From positions 21,088,701-21,148,700 of the forward strand of contig NC_087063.1 in NCBI RefSeq assembly GCF_963678635.1: a stretch of 60,000 nt of DNA. Direction: 5' to 3'. Both the position numbers and the translations under genes were made by a program. Below are positions 12,450 to 25,200 of this stretch, in pieces. This DNA is from Symsagittifera roscoffensis (Eukaryota; Xenacoelomorpha; Acoela; Convolutidae). Within the stretch, counting starts at the first letter, position 1. Each line of letters opens with the position of its first letter. The notes under the pieces were generated by a model that searched no databases, was not told the DNA's origin, and saw only the letters and a list, made by a program, of their open reading frames with translations.

Positions 12450-13283
12450 TTACAAAACGGCAGATTCACACGTCGTGTTTTCTATGTGGATGCTCTTACT
12501 GGCCGAATCGGCTTTGTGTACCGTCGGCTGATCTTCCTTCCCGTCAACATGTTCTTCGACTTGCTTCGAATTCACACTCGGCCGAGGGTTGGATCCGTTC
12601 ATCCCATTACACATTAAAAGGTCAGGTTTCTTAGACCGCTGCTCTTTGGTTTTATTGGCTTTAGTGGGCAGTGATTGGTTAGTCTTAGCTGTTGTGGCGG
12701 TGGGTTTGGGTTTGAGTGTTTCCATAGCAATATGTTCCTGGACCTTGTTGCCTCCTCCGTCTATTACCATATCGGGTGTTCCTAGAGGCGAATTTAGTGA
12801 ACTTGGCTGTGAGGAAATAGTTGACAATCTTGGTTCTTCTTCAATATCTGTTGATGTTCGAACTGTTATAACACCCTTAGAAGCCAGCGGTTTCGACTGT
12901 TCCTTCAGACCTCGCGCTGACTCTGGATCTTTTGTGTTTTTACCCGTTGTTGTCGTTGTTCCGGTGACACTCGCAGTTCCTCCTCCGCCGCCGCCGCCTC
13001 CTGGAGGAGGATCTGTCTTAGAGTTTGTTCGGTGTCCGGCTGCTGCGGCGTTTTCGGGTGTTGCTGCGGTGGTAGCGGTGGTGGTCGCAGGGTGGTATTT
13101 CTCGAACAGGCGTTCCTCTAGACTGAACCCCATGAGGTCTTTGCGGGTGATGATGCCCTTGACATGGTTGTTGTGGTCCACGACCACCAGGTGTCGCAAT
13201 CCCAGACTCCTCACTATTATGTAGGCCCGATGTAAGGAGAAGCTCTCTTGGACACAAGGTGCTGATTGATTTATGTAAGGTAG
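12450..13283 (-). CDS. CLC exon 16 (CBS2 and long low-complexity C-terminal tail)
   Basis: 277 codons plus TAA at 12450-12452; acceptor ttttttcag. The first ~67 residues are CBS2: [28 protein letters not shown]. About 210 further residues have no counterpart in human CLC-6/7. They are rich in T, A, P, G, K and S, with a PPP followed by eight consecutive glycines (around 12990-13010), a TTTTTGK run and several KxxK patches. The tail looks disordered. No termination or polyadenylation signal is obvious within 400 bp downstream; the first AATAAA on this strand is near 11708. Confidence 0.92.
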   Translation of the reverse strand, partial: LPYINQSAPCVQESFSLHRAYIIVRSLGLRHLVVVDHNNHVKGIITRKDLMGFSLEERLFEKYHPATTTATTAATPENAAAAGHRTNSKTDPPPGGGGGGGGTASVTGTTTTTGKNTKDPESARGLKEQSKPLASKGVITVRTSTDIEEEPRLSTISSQPSSLNSPLGTPDMVIDGGGNKVQEHIAMETLKPKPTATTAKTNQSLPTKANKTKEQRSKKPDLLMCNGMNGSNPRPSVNSKQVEEHVDGKEDQPTVHKADSASKSIHIENTTCESAVL

Positions 13284-16200
13284 CTGAAAAAATGCCATAT
13301 TCATATTTCAACCAAAAATTCAATTCGAATGAAAAGTTAATGTAATTTGAGACAGTATTTAAAACTCACTCTAAAATTTTTAGACATTCCAGTAGTCTGA
13401 TGCTTTCATGATTTCATTAAATTTTAAAACTTAAATGGAACTAACGATAACGTGTTTCCAAGCGATGACTAGCTTGTACACTTTTTAACAAAAAAAAGAG
13501 AATAATTACCAAATTGATGTATTTATTTGAGCAAGAAGACGTTCTGTACAACTGGGTGATGGTTGAAGCCTTCTCGCTTCTATTTCTTTTCAACTAAAAC
13601 AAAAAGAAACAGTTAGCAGTTAACTTGTTCGAGTTAAAACCGAGAAGAGCTGATTTGAGGTGACTACCTTATTGTAGCTGACGTTTGGATTGCGTGACAA
13701 GGTCGCATAGGATACTTTTTTTCTGTCTTCGTAGAGATCCGGAGTCCGGATGAGAACCATGATTTCATTCCTGAAAAAAAAACGATGGAATTGCATCCGC
13801 GTTAACTTTTCTCAAAGTCACACTATGGATCACACTTTGGTGCATTTATTTCATGCTATTCATTAACTTTCATTTTAAGATTACAGGGATTCTATTATGC
13901 GGAAACAATAACTCGGCAGTTTTTCCCTGAGAGCATTTTTCCCATGATCGCAGGTTTAGATTTAAAATGAATCAAATTATGCGCAGTTATGAGTTGTGAC
14001 TGACTTTGTGATGGTTCCTCGGAAGGTCCTCCCGTCCATGCCTACCACAGGGAATCCCCCGTGGCCTGTTGTCATGAGCAGACGGGAAAGGTAGCCGACA
14101 GACTCGAACACCCGCACCACGTACACAGGAGCACTCATGACGTCACTCGCCGTGAACAGTTCCAGGTTCACGCTAAAATGCAGAAAGACGCCGTGAACAA
14201 ATTAGTGAACATGATAGAAGGAAAAAAATAAATTTAACCGTAGAAAATTCTGTGAAAAATGCAGGTTCAATATCTTTAATTCACTGAACTAAGATTGACT
14301 CGTTTATTCTTTAACGGTTAACAACAATGAATCCAAACATCGCAGACTAAACTTAAGGTTGGCAGGTATTAATTAATTAGTAGCCGCACCAGACACATAG
14401 CTAACCAATGGCGCCAACACGTAATATATGATTAGATACTATATATGACATTCCCTCAACAATCAATTTTCAAACAACTGTTTTAAAATTATCCAACGGA
14501 AATGTTTGAGTTTTAGACCAGCGGTAGTCCACCCTCTCCCTGGGCATGAGTTTTAGTTTAACAAGTTTCTTGAGTTTCCTTTTTCACTCCCTCTTTCAAA
14601 TGTGCCTTCCTGCTCAATTAGTGTCCCGCTCTCTGTCTTCCTCTCCTTTGGATGTTCTCGCTTTCAATATACTATCTATCATAACCCCGCCGAATTTAGA
14701 TACCGCCGTCCGCTTCCTGGTACTTTTCCGTGATCCTGTTCCATCTTCTGATTCTTGACTAGAGTATGATACGAGACGTAAGCGTCGTACTCGTTCCCCT
14801 TTCTTTTTAGAATGTTTCCCCCCTCGTCCTTCGTTACTCAAATTTGGGGCACTCCCCCCTTGCTCGTTGCTCATAGTCTGGACCTCCGTGTCCACCCCCT
14901 GGGATTTTCCAGCTCCGCTTCCTTCGGATAAGTTTGGTCTTCCAATTCCGTCTTCTACATCGTTATTCATTTTTGGTTCATTTCCTTCCACATCTCGCCC
15001 TGGTGCTATTGTTGAGTTCCCTGCGTGTTTGGAAATTGTTATTGGCTCGTACTCCGAATCCGAATCGTCCTCCTCCGCTGGTGAAAATTCTCGCACTCTG
15101 TTATCAGCCTTACTCTGTGCGCTTGCTTTACTCTGTGTGCTCGTCCCCGCCGCCTGTTCGTTCGCTGCTCGCTTTAGTTCCGCCCGACGTTGCAATGCAC
15201 TCATAGCTGGGAGTGGTAGTGTTAGCTTACTCGCGGTAGTTGGCGCGTTCGATTTGATGACTTTCTCGGCAACCCCACTTTTCCTAAGTACAGAGCCATT
15301 TGCTAGAGTTATAGTGTGCTTAGATTCGCGAATTACTTTTTGGTTTATGGGTCTATACCTTTTATTGCTATCCTTGAGTCGTTGGAACAACAGTTCGGTC
15401 CGTTTACTTGGCTGTTTAGACTTTCCCCCACAAGCCTGTTTCCCGTCCCCGTCAGCCATTGGTGTTCCATCCGCCGCCGAAACTAGTTGATTTTGTGTCA
15501 GTCGCCTAGGGTGATTCATATGATCGACATCAAACTCCACGTCGGATCGTTCTTCCCAATCCGTTGCCATGGGTTGGATGTTCCTCGGAGCTCTGGGGTC
15601 AGTAGAATCTAAATAGGCAGATTTTTGTTTCAACACTCTGGCCCAGTTTAGGTTTTGCAGGGTTGGCTTTTTCGTAAGATTTCGCAGTACCGTATTGGCT
15701 TCTCTGCCGTGATGAGCTTCAAACGGCGATATTTTGAGAGTAGCATTTGGGGCAAATCTTAGAGCACTCAAGGCTCGTTCTAACATTGATTCTAAGTTTC
15801 CACTATCTTTTTCTTTAGCGTAAGTTAAGACAAAGTTTTTCAGACTGCCAATGGTACGTTCGACACACCCGGTGGCGCGATGATCATTCACGGGTGAATA
15901 AATTATTTCAATTCCTTCGGAATTGCAAAATGATTTAACTGCATTCGATGTGAAACTTGTACCTTGATCCATAAAAATTTTCCTAGGGACACCATGTTGA
16001 GATATGTATTGTTTAATGAACTTAAGGACCTTGTCGCTTTTATTATTTCCGCAGATCATTGCAGAGGGCCAACGTGAGAATCGGTCAACCGCTACCAAGA
16101 CATATTTACTTGATTCATTTAAGTATCTAATTGGACCCCAAAAATCAAGCTGTAGGCATTCGTTCGGCTCGCGTGGTTCATAGATCTTCCCAACATCACC

Positions 16201-19200
16201 TTTGGCGCATAATGGTTTAAGGCTTTTACCTGCATCGGTGCATTCCTTGCATCCATCCGCAGCTGCGACTAAACTCCGGTGGAGATAGGGAAACCAGACA
16301 TCCCTCGCAGCGTCGAACATACTCGAGCGCCCATGGTGAAACGCATGTATCCGATTAACCACAGCCTTCCTGAGTGGTATGGGGATGACGAGTCGTTCGT
16401 CCATCCACAGACAATTTTCCCGCACGTGGAAATCATGTGTGTGCTGTCCGAGGTAGGCACCCATTGCTCTGACCTTCTTTTCCAAATCCGGGTCCTTACT
16501 CTCCACCAGTTCTTTTATTGCGCGCATCTGGGGGTCCCCTTTATAGTTCGCTTCCACGAGCTTCAGGTTGAATAGCTCCGGCAGTGCACTGCTTTTGCGG
16601 ACTATCTTGCAGTCCCGGGGGATTACTGACATGATGACGTTCCCTCCTGCTGGGTATGCCGCCGGAAAAAGTTCACCTCCGAATGCCGAAGGAATGGAGA
16701 TGACTGTGTTGCATCGAATGTCCCTGGTGTGATGCGTCTCCGCCTCCAATCGTGCATCCACAATCTCCACCTCGCTGCTACTGCCGCTCGTTATTTCTGG
16801 ATGTTTCAACAGTAATTTAATTAATTTCTTCAAATTAAGTGATGTCATTGTAGATATGTGTATTTTGTTAGATCGATAACTTGTTTTGTTAAATGGAGGA
16901 CTACTGTTTACTGTGGAATTAATATCAGACTCACAAAGTTTACATTCGGTGATTGACTTTACTACTTTTGCGCTTTCCCGGTCATTACACTCAGCTATTC
17001 GTTTTAGTGGCTTCTGATTGGTCAACCGACGGTCACGCGTTTTGACGCCCTCTTCCGGTGGAATGTTAACTTTATCGTTTCCAACTTGAATATCTTTAGC
17101 TGAAACAATTGATTCCTTTGATGCTTTGATGATCCCTTTATTGGTATCAATATATCCGAGTGAATTGGTAATTGATTTCAATTTTGCCACTGTGAAAGTG
17201 TTATCATAAAGACTAACTTTCGTGGCTTCCCCCACCGGATGCCTTGAAAGGTAATCCGCCAGGCCAATTTTAGCCCCAGGCATGTGTTCAATGACAAAAT
17301 CAAAGGGGATAATTCTATCAATCCAGCGAGTTAATCGACTGAACATAGTCTTGTTTTTCTTATTGTTCCCATTCAATAAAGATAGCAAAGCCTTATGATC
17401 TGTCACCACAGTAAATTTCCGCCCGAAAATATAATTTCTGAAGTATTCGGAGCCCCAAACTACGGCCAGCATTTCTAGCTCATTCGTCGAATATTTCTTT
17501 TCGGCCGCATTTAAAAACCGGGACGCAAATGATATTGGTCGCCAACCCTCGGTGCCTAGTTGTTCGAGTACCGCCCCCAAACCGTTATGGCTTGCGTCGC
17601 ACACGATACGTATATCCTTATGTACGGCGAAATGCTTAAGTTCGACAATGTTCGCGACTTGTTTCTTAATCGATTCGAACGCTGTTTGGCAGTCAATTGT
17701 CCAGAGGAATTCGTTCTTCTTACTTAGAAGTGGACGTAGAGGCGCCGAAGTTTCCGCTAACGCCGGGAAGTATTTGTGAAGACTATGGATTGACCCCATG
17801 AACGATTTCAACTGAGAGAGCGTTTTCGGGGCGGTTAATTTGTCAATTGGATCTGTTTTCCGCACCATTGGTGTAATCCCTGATTTCGTAATCCGGTGGC
17901 CTAACCACTCGCAAGTATTTTTCGCAAATTGACATTTTTCTAGCTTCAAAGCCATATTTTCTTTATCGAGTTTCGTTAAAATCTTCTCCACTAAAGCGAT
18001 ATGTTCGATCTTGGTACCTTTCGAAATTACTAATATATCATCAATGAAAGCATGCGCGCACGGAAATTCAGCCAGAATGGCATCCATGACCCGTTGAAAT
18101 TCCGCCGGCATGGTTGTCAATCCGTAGAATCCTGTTTTGAATCGATATGTACCAGTAGAACGGCCTCCCACCAATGAAAAATTGCAATGTTTACTAGTGT
18201 TTTCATTTAAAGGAAGTTGACCGTATGCGTACGTGAGGTCCATCATTGTAAAAAAAACATCCCCCTGTTTGCGTTCGCTGATAGTTTGCCCTACGATGTC
18301 CATTAGTTCTTCAATATTGGGCATTTGGTATTTATTCTTATGCACTTGTTTGTTTAGTTCTCTAGATTCCAGTGCAAGTTTTACAGAACCGTCCTTTTTC
18401 ACGGTGATGACAATAGGTGAAACAAAATATTTGTCTGAACATTCTTCCAACTTTTGGATATGACCCTGTCCCAACAGTTTTTCAATCTCCTTATCGACTT
18501 TTTCCTGTAATGTTATAGGTACTCGCCTACCTTTTTGTTGAATTGGAGTTAGGTTTTTGAAGAAATCTGCCTGCACCTTATAATTTCGAATGCGCCCTAC
18601 CCTGTGAAAAAGATGTTGAAATTGCTTACAGAAATGTGTCTGCCACTCATCCAGGTCATTGTCCATCGCCACAGTTCCTTCCGTGGTATGTATGCTTTTC
18701 ACCCCTTCTGTCGATGGTGCTTGTACCAGCATCAGTCCTAGTGAGGGCATTAAATCCCTGCCAATAATAGACGGTCGGCACCCTCCGATGACGTTGATAT
18801 CCGACGAACAAGTCCATCCATTGGAATGAAGCGTGACTTGCATCTTTCCCAGAAATTTTAACGGATTGTTTCCGTAATCGCGGAATTGGTCGTCTTGTAG
18901 ATTCAGCGGTTTCAATTGTACGTTGACTGTCCCCAGGGTACGTTTTAGTTCCCCAATAGTGAAGATGGATATTGGCGAACCACTGTCAATCCAGGCTTGA
19001 GTTGCTTTGCCGTTGATTCTTAAGGCTAGTTTGGCCCCCGCGACTTTTAATTCCGTTTCCTCCTTCCGCCGAATTGACATAACCACATACTCCGTCGAAC
19101 TATCCGAATCCCATCCATGTGCCGGTGTCTTTGAATCAGTCACCCATCCGACAGAACTTCCGTAATTGGATGCACTCTCCTCCGGATAATCTTGGGTAGT

Positions 19201-22200
19201 CCCGCCATTGGTGTCATCCTCATTTATCATGCCTACGCGACCCCTATTCGCCGATCGACGTCCTCTACAAGTTCGCTCATAGTGTCCCATTTTCTTGCAA
19301 AAATTGCAGGTTACATTTCTTGCTGGGCACTTTGGAATGTGGTCCGGGGTAAAACCACTCTGGTCGCAATTGTAGCACTTGCGATCTGCTGCTCCTCCGC
19401 GGCCCCTTGTGCCGCCCCTGCCAAATCCACGTCCGCCTCTTTGGAATGGACGACGGTACCCTCCTCTAATTGCGCTTATAGGCCCCGCTTTAATTTGTAG
19501 TGAACCCGCTGGTGCCGCAGTAAGTCCCCCACCGGATACTTTATACGACTTTGCGTATTTGTCCCCCCGTTCATATGACAAAGCAATCCGGTAGACCTCA
19601 TCTGGTGTCTTAGTTGAACGGCATAGCTCCGTTTGGGCTTCCTTGTTGGACATATTTACTATGAATACATCACGTAACACCCGTCATTCCAATGTTCCCA
19701 ATGAGCATCTAGCGGCTAGTCCACTCAAAACGGAGTGAAATTCTTCTAGCGTTTCCCCGTCACGTTGTTTCCGAGATAGTAGCTGATACGTCTCGAATGT
19801 TTCGTTTCTTTCCTTGCGGAAAACACTCTCAAATTCATCCAAAACCCGTGGATATCGGGTAGTCGCCAGGTCCAGATGGGGCTTCCGGTTATGTAATTCG
19901 TCCTGTCCACGTTCCCCCAAACACAAATAGAGGTTAGAAATTAGTGTCTGCTCTGCTTCCACTCGATTTTTCCCATTCACCTCCTCTGGCAGACCGGTAA
20001 TTTGCGCCTCAGTGAGCGTATTAGCAAAATAAAATGCCGTCGGATTGAATGAATGTTTTGCTATTACACCCCAGGTGAATCGTGTAATCCAATGCTCCCA
20101 CAACATTGGTGCTTCCGTACATTTACTCGGCCAAAATGCCGTAATTCCCAGTGGATTTTTCCCTGATCCCGCGCTTTGTCCTGCTTGCTGCGCCATGTGA
20201 AAAATGCAGGTTCAATATCTTTAATTCACTGAACTAAGATTGACTCGTTTATTCTTTAACGGTTAACAACAATGAATCCAAACATCGCAGACTAAACTTA
20301 AGGTTGGCAGGTATTAATTAATTAGTAGCCGCACCAGACACATAGCTAACCAATGGCGCCAACACGTAATATATGATTAGATACTATATATGACAATTCA
20401 TAGAAACTTTTGCACCTAAACACAGATGAGTTCGCACCTGAATATCAATTTTTGGCTGGCTTTACAATTATTTGAAGAAATAATTATCATTTATTTACAA
20501 ATTTGCTTCACAAGAACTCAAAATCAATTTGAAATCTAAGTCAGATTCCAGCATAATAACGGACTTAGAATATCAAATATACTGCCACTTTATAAATTAT
20601 GCGTCTGCTTCAGAAAATTTACGTTTTCAGCTGAAGTCTGAGCAAATTAATTCAAAGCGCGGTTGTCATATTTTGACGTTTATTTCCCGGAATGATTCCA
20701 ATTTATCGGATTTCACAACACAGACGCCTACCTATAAGTTGAACTGATTCCAATTTATCGGATTTCACAACACAGACGCCTACCTATAAGTTGAACTGAG
20801 TTTGCAAATATAAAATGAGTCTTTTTATTTTCTCAGGCAGTTTTATCTCATTCAATCTAGGTTTTGGACTACCTTCAGGAAACAACTAAACTGCATAGGA
20901 AGAACTAAATTTACAGCTGTATTAATACCAATCAATACCGCGAAACAAGAGGGTTTAAAATGAAAGCTTTCCGCAACATGTACGTCATTCAAAACTTATA
21001 TCGATCAATTCTTATTGAATTCGCTTCGCGAAATTGAATCGATGAAATTTAGGGCAAACTTTAAGACGACTAGAAGTCGACTGTCTTAAAATTTCCTCTT
21101 AGGGCATGCCTAATTCTATTTTAGGGAACGTGGGAAGACAATTTGAGGATGGGATTAATTTTGGTTTTTTCCTTAACTCTCAGCGACAGGGCACAAAAGA
21201 CATTTTCAGACCAGTTATCCTATTTTTAGACTGAAGCTCAAATTAGACTGGTCTTTCAACTATTCTTTGGGAAAAGTACAAGGCCGTTTCTTTGTTTTAA
21301 CAAACGGTTAGAGGAAAGTTAAAGTAAGAGTTATTACAAAGATTTTGGAGCCAATTTTCATCTTCAAGACGATCAACTTTTGGTAATTGCGAAAATATAG
21401 GTAACCTTTTATCAATGAGTGGCCCAAAAAAAAACAAAGCACAATAGATCACAAGACAGTTTCGGTCAAACGTCTCTTGAATTAAAATCGGGTCAAATTG
21501 CTTGACCGTATAGTAGAATCTTTTTGTTCTGACCACCTGCGAAATGAAGAAGAACATTCGGCAATTTTTTTCGAGCCAGATCAAATATATGTCAAAGAAA
21601 CGTCTCATCGGTACTGTGGTGAACCAATTGTGATTGGTGCAAAAAGAACTCCCCCAGGATTGAGCAATAGAGTCAATGTCTTACCTAAATTTTTTTCTAT
21701 TTTTTTTTACCGTTGGTTCAAATATAATTCTCTTTTTGTTGCAGATTAATATACCCACTTGAATTTTTCTCCTACATAAATTTACAGAAATTTGGTTAAA
21801 GGACCGTGGTCGGAACATTCTGTGCTGCTTGTACAGCAAAAAAACTAAGCTTTTTTAAATTGAGCTTCTATTTAAGCAAGCAAAATCACTGCTCATACAT
21901 AGGTCTTATGCAAATGCTTCCTGAAACTTGTCTCACATTTTTATAAAATGGATAAAATTTCAGGTTGCCGTGCAAGTAGCACAGAATGTTCCGACCGAAT
22001 TCATGAAAAAGCTTAAGGTAATTTTTAGTGTGTGATGTGACGAGAAAACTATACAAAAAGTGTACAAGGTTATCAAATTAGGCGAAGTTGAGAAAACATT
22101 TGTATTCAAAAAATGATCAACCAAAAAAAATCTGAAAACCTGTTGCACAATAATTTTTCGTTTTTTTTTTCAGAAAATTTTCAATTTCCGTTTCTCAATA

Positions 22201-25200
22201 ACCTATTTCATGTAAAAAACCCACTGACTTGCCTAATTGCTCGAAATTACACCAAAAAGCAAACCGATACGTTTTTAATGTGATTCGAATCAAGAACGAA
22301 AAGCTTTTTTATGATATATCACTCAACCCATTCCAATGATTATTTGTGGACCCTGACTTTGCGCGCGAAAAATTAAAATCTACCTGAAGACAAAAACTTC
22401 CCCATTTTCAATAGTGGGATCAAACATCTTAGAGGTGAGTGCCGAAGTACAAGAATAAAAACATGTATTTAAACATTTAAAGGCCACTCGATGAAAAAGC
22501 TTGTGTAATAAACATAGAGGCGAAGCTGCTCTTCACAAACAATTTCGAGAACACGGTCAAAAAGCAGCTCTATCAAGTGAAATAAGAAAAAGTCGAAATA
22601 AGCCTTGAATTAGCAAAAACTCGGCTATGTGTCGGATTCCAATCTGCGACCAAGCAAATTTGAGTATCATCCTTTAACCACTCAGCCACGGATGCTTGAG
22701 CTCCCAAACAACTAGCCACCAACAACACAGCAACATATGTTAATAACTGCCAATTCGATGCAGCCTACCGATTCAAAAGTAGCAATTTTATTTTGCGACT
22801 CAGGTCGGAAAAAAAGAAATTTCGTACTTGCACTTTGCTTTGCAAGTGTACAGAATGACAGAAAAAATACTGCCATGTTTTAGCGGCCATATGGTTGCTA
22901 AAAGTATAACTCTTTGAGAATCGATTGAAGCTCTAATTGCTTGAAAAACATCAAAACCTATCGCTTGATGAGCTCGCTGTAAAAAACTTCAATTTTAAGG
23001 AACTGATGTAAGCTATTAAAACAAATTGAAATAGGTCAAAGTTTTTTTTTTGCTTAATGATTTGCTTTTATATTTTCTCAATTTGTGCAAACCGATTGAA
23101 GCTTAGAATTTTTTTTTGAAAAGCATCAAAGTTTAACACTTAATGAGTTGGCTAAAAACCTAGTTTTCGAGTTAAAACAAATAATTTTTTTGACAGAAGC
23201 TGTGCCCTCAAACCGCCTAATAATTCTGCAAGTAAACTACACGAGTATTTTACTTTTATTCAGCTAGAATAACTGTTTCTGAAAACCCTTCCCCTTTTTA
23301 TACTAATTTTTAAACTGACTGAACTCACATTCCCTTGTTGTTGTAGACTGTTGGTTCTGCGTTGAGGAATGGAATACATCTGAGCTCTAAGAGGGCGTGG
23401 TACAGGGGATGGGTGAAGTAGTCGCCCACCCACTTGGCCACCATGATTGACACCATGATTGGTAGCAGAAACATGACGTCATTCGTTATCTCCAGCTGAC
23501 AAAACAAGTTCATGTGGAAGTTCCTCTGCTTGATTACATGATGTATTTTTAAAAAGACAAATTTTAATCCGACAACTAATTCTTTTCAGCCAAAACTGAA
23601 AGACAACAATTTTGGCTGAAAACCATAAGCTAGAGAATCATCCTCTTAATTTCGAATTTAAGCTCAAGTTGCTTACTAATTGAGAAAGATTTACTCAATC
23701 AGACAAAAGTCACAGCAATATGTTGATTTTTTCAGTTTTCCTATTGAGCTGTTGTACTAAAATGCTGTAGTCTTTTTTGCCTAGCGCTACAAAAGATGTC
23801 GTTAAAATGTGCAGTGAGGACATTGTTCACTTGACTGTCCCTGGATCTTACCATGATAACGGTGAGAGACATGGTGAGTCGGGCCACTCCGCCGAAGAAG
23901 GAGGCTGCCCCGATTAGAGCGAATGCCCCTGGATCTATCCACATCCAGTACCTGTTGCCCAGGATATGGTCTATGCCTATGATGTCCACCAGACCCCGAC
24001 CCACTATCCGGCCGAACAGACCACCGATTACTCTGAACACATAAATGAACCCTTAAAATTAACCTTTTTAAACCCTAATAACTTTTTCAACAAGCTTTTA
24101 GAAGACTTTTTAATGAGCTTTATCCTGACATTTTGATCATTTTTGCGACAATTCATCCAAAAGTACCTCAAATACGTTAGCAATAGGAGGAATATTCAGG
24201 ATTTACAGCTCATGTTAACAGTCCTGTTGAAATCTCAATTTGAAAATAAGTCACACAAGACCGCTCGTTAAAAATATGGTAAGAAACAGTTGGAATTCAC
24301 AGCTGATATTAGTCCTTTTGAACTCTCACTTTGGAGAGTATAGGTCAAACAAGAATACATATATAAGCGCAAAGCTCTGAATGTTCCGACTGTCCATCAA
24401 CCTTGCTAAAACATTTGTACAAGTGTTTGATAGTGTTCTGAATTTAAAAAACTGTTCTTTGATTTTTCCGCACCCAAAGCAATACCTAGTACCAGGTGAC
24501 AACTCCGAAACCAGTAGGACCTTTTAGCTCGCCCAAACGCAGCTTGGAATGATTACTTGCACCCGTTTGGTTTCAGCGCATCAACATTCTTGCCCTAACA
24601 CGTTAAGCATTATAGATAAATAAATAACGAGCAAACACTAATCCTGCTATTTGGTCAAATAAGTCATTTTGAAAGATTCGTTAGTAGGTCTAAAATTTAC
24701 ATTAACTTAACTGTTAAATCATTTCATTAAAGAGGGAGATTACTAGATACTAGATACAAGAAACCATTCTAGATACCGTTACTAAACACCATATGGGGGG
24801 GAGGTATTTTAAAGGGATCGCAATCAGCTTGTCTCATTTCATTTCAGAACAGTTTTGGGTGCGGTACATTTCGCCACGCAGAAATAACTGAGATAATGAG
24901 ATTTGTCCTGAAATTTTGATCATTTCTGCGACAATTCATCAAAAAGTACCTCAAATACATTTTTAGCATCATAGATTAAAGCTTGAAAGCATGCAGAACT
25001 CTTTTAAAACTATCAGCAGAACTAATCGGCAACTCACAGCATGGGGACTACAGTTCCGCATGAGATGTGTGAGCCGGCGGCCCATGCGGCCAGGAAGAAG
25101 TAGATAACGAGCACACTGATCAAACTGAGGTAGCTGAAGTCCATGTGAGTGTCCCGGGAGAACAGGTGTCCTATCGCGTGCTCACCCGTCCCATACAACA

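Larger units (their letters stand above)
14251..20395 (-). mobile_element. Complete Ty3/gypsy-type LTR retrotransposon, very young
   Basis: 6145 bp, minus orientation. The two 200-bp LTRs (14251-14450 and 20196-20395) look identical by eye. Their ends are TGT...ACA and they are flanked by the direct repeat ATTC (14247-14250 and 20396-20399). The primer site starts at 20195 (TGGCGCAGCAAG, minus strand); its complement ends G-CCA, which resembles serine tRNAs. A short polypurine stretch GAGGGAA (14451-14457) abuts the 3' LTR. The element codes gag and pol in one frame broken by a single TGA. The order protease, RT, RNase H, integrase is that of Ty3/gypsy; the double zinc knuckle suggests the Mag-like branch (inference). 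No envelope gene is visible. It sits in a CLC intron in the sense orientation. Confidence 0.96.

Noticed and set aside
12589-13224. 211-residue open frame on the plus strand
   Set aside because: It is the antisense of the low-complexity CLC tail; the open frame results from biased codons, and the minus strand carries the conserved CBS domain.
14867-15490. 207-residue open frame on the plus strand
   Set aside because: Antisense to the Pol C-terminal tail, with no similarity to a known protein.
19678-19680. GTG as an independent start for pol
   Set aside because: It lies one codon after the gag TGA in the same frame, inside the conserved capsid segment; the frame is a broken continuation, not a new ORF.
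22616-22700. Functional Ser/Leu tRNA on the minus strand
   Set aside because: Good A box, but a degenerate T arm, and attached to a body shared with another repeat copy.
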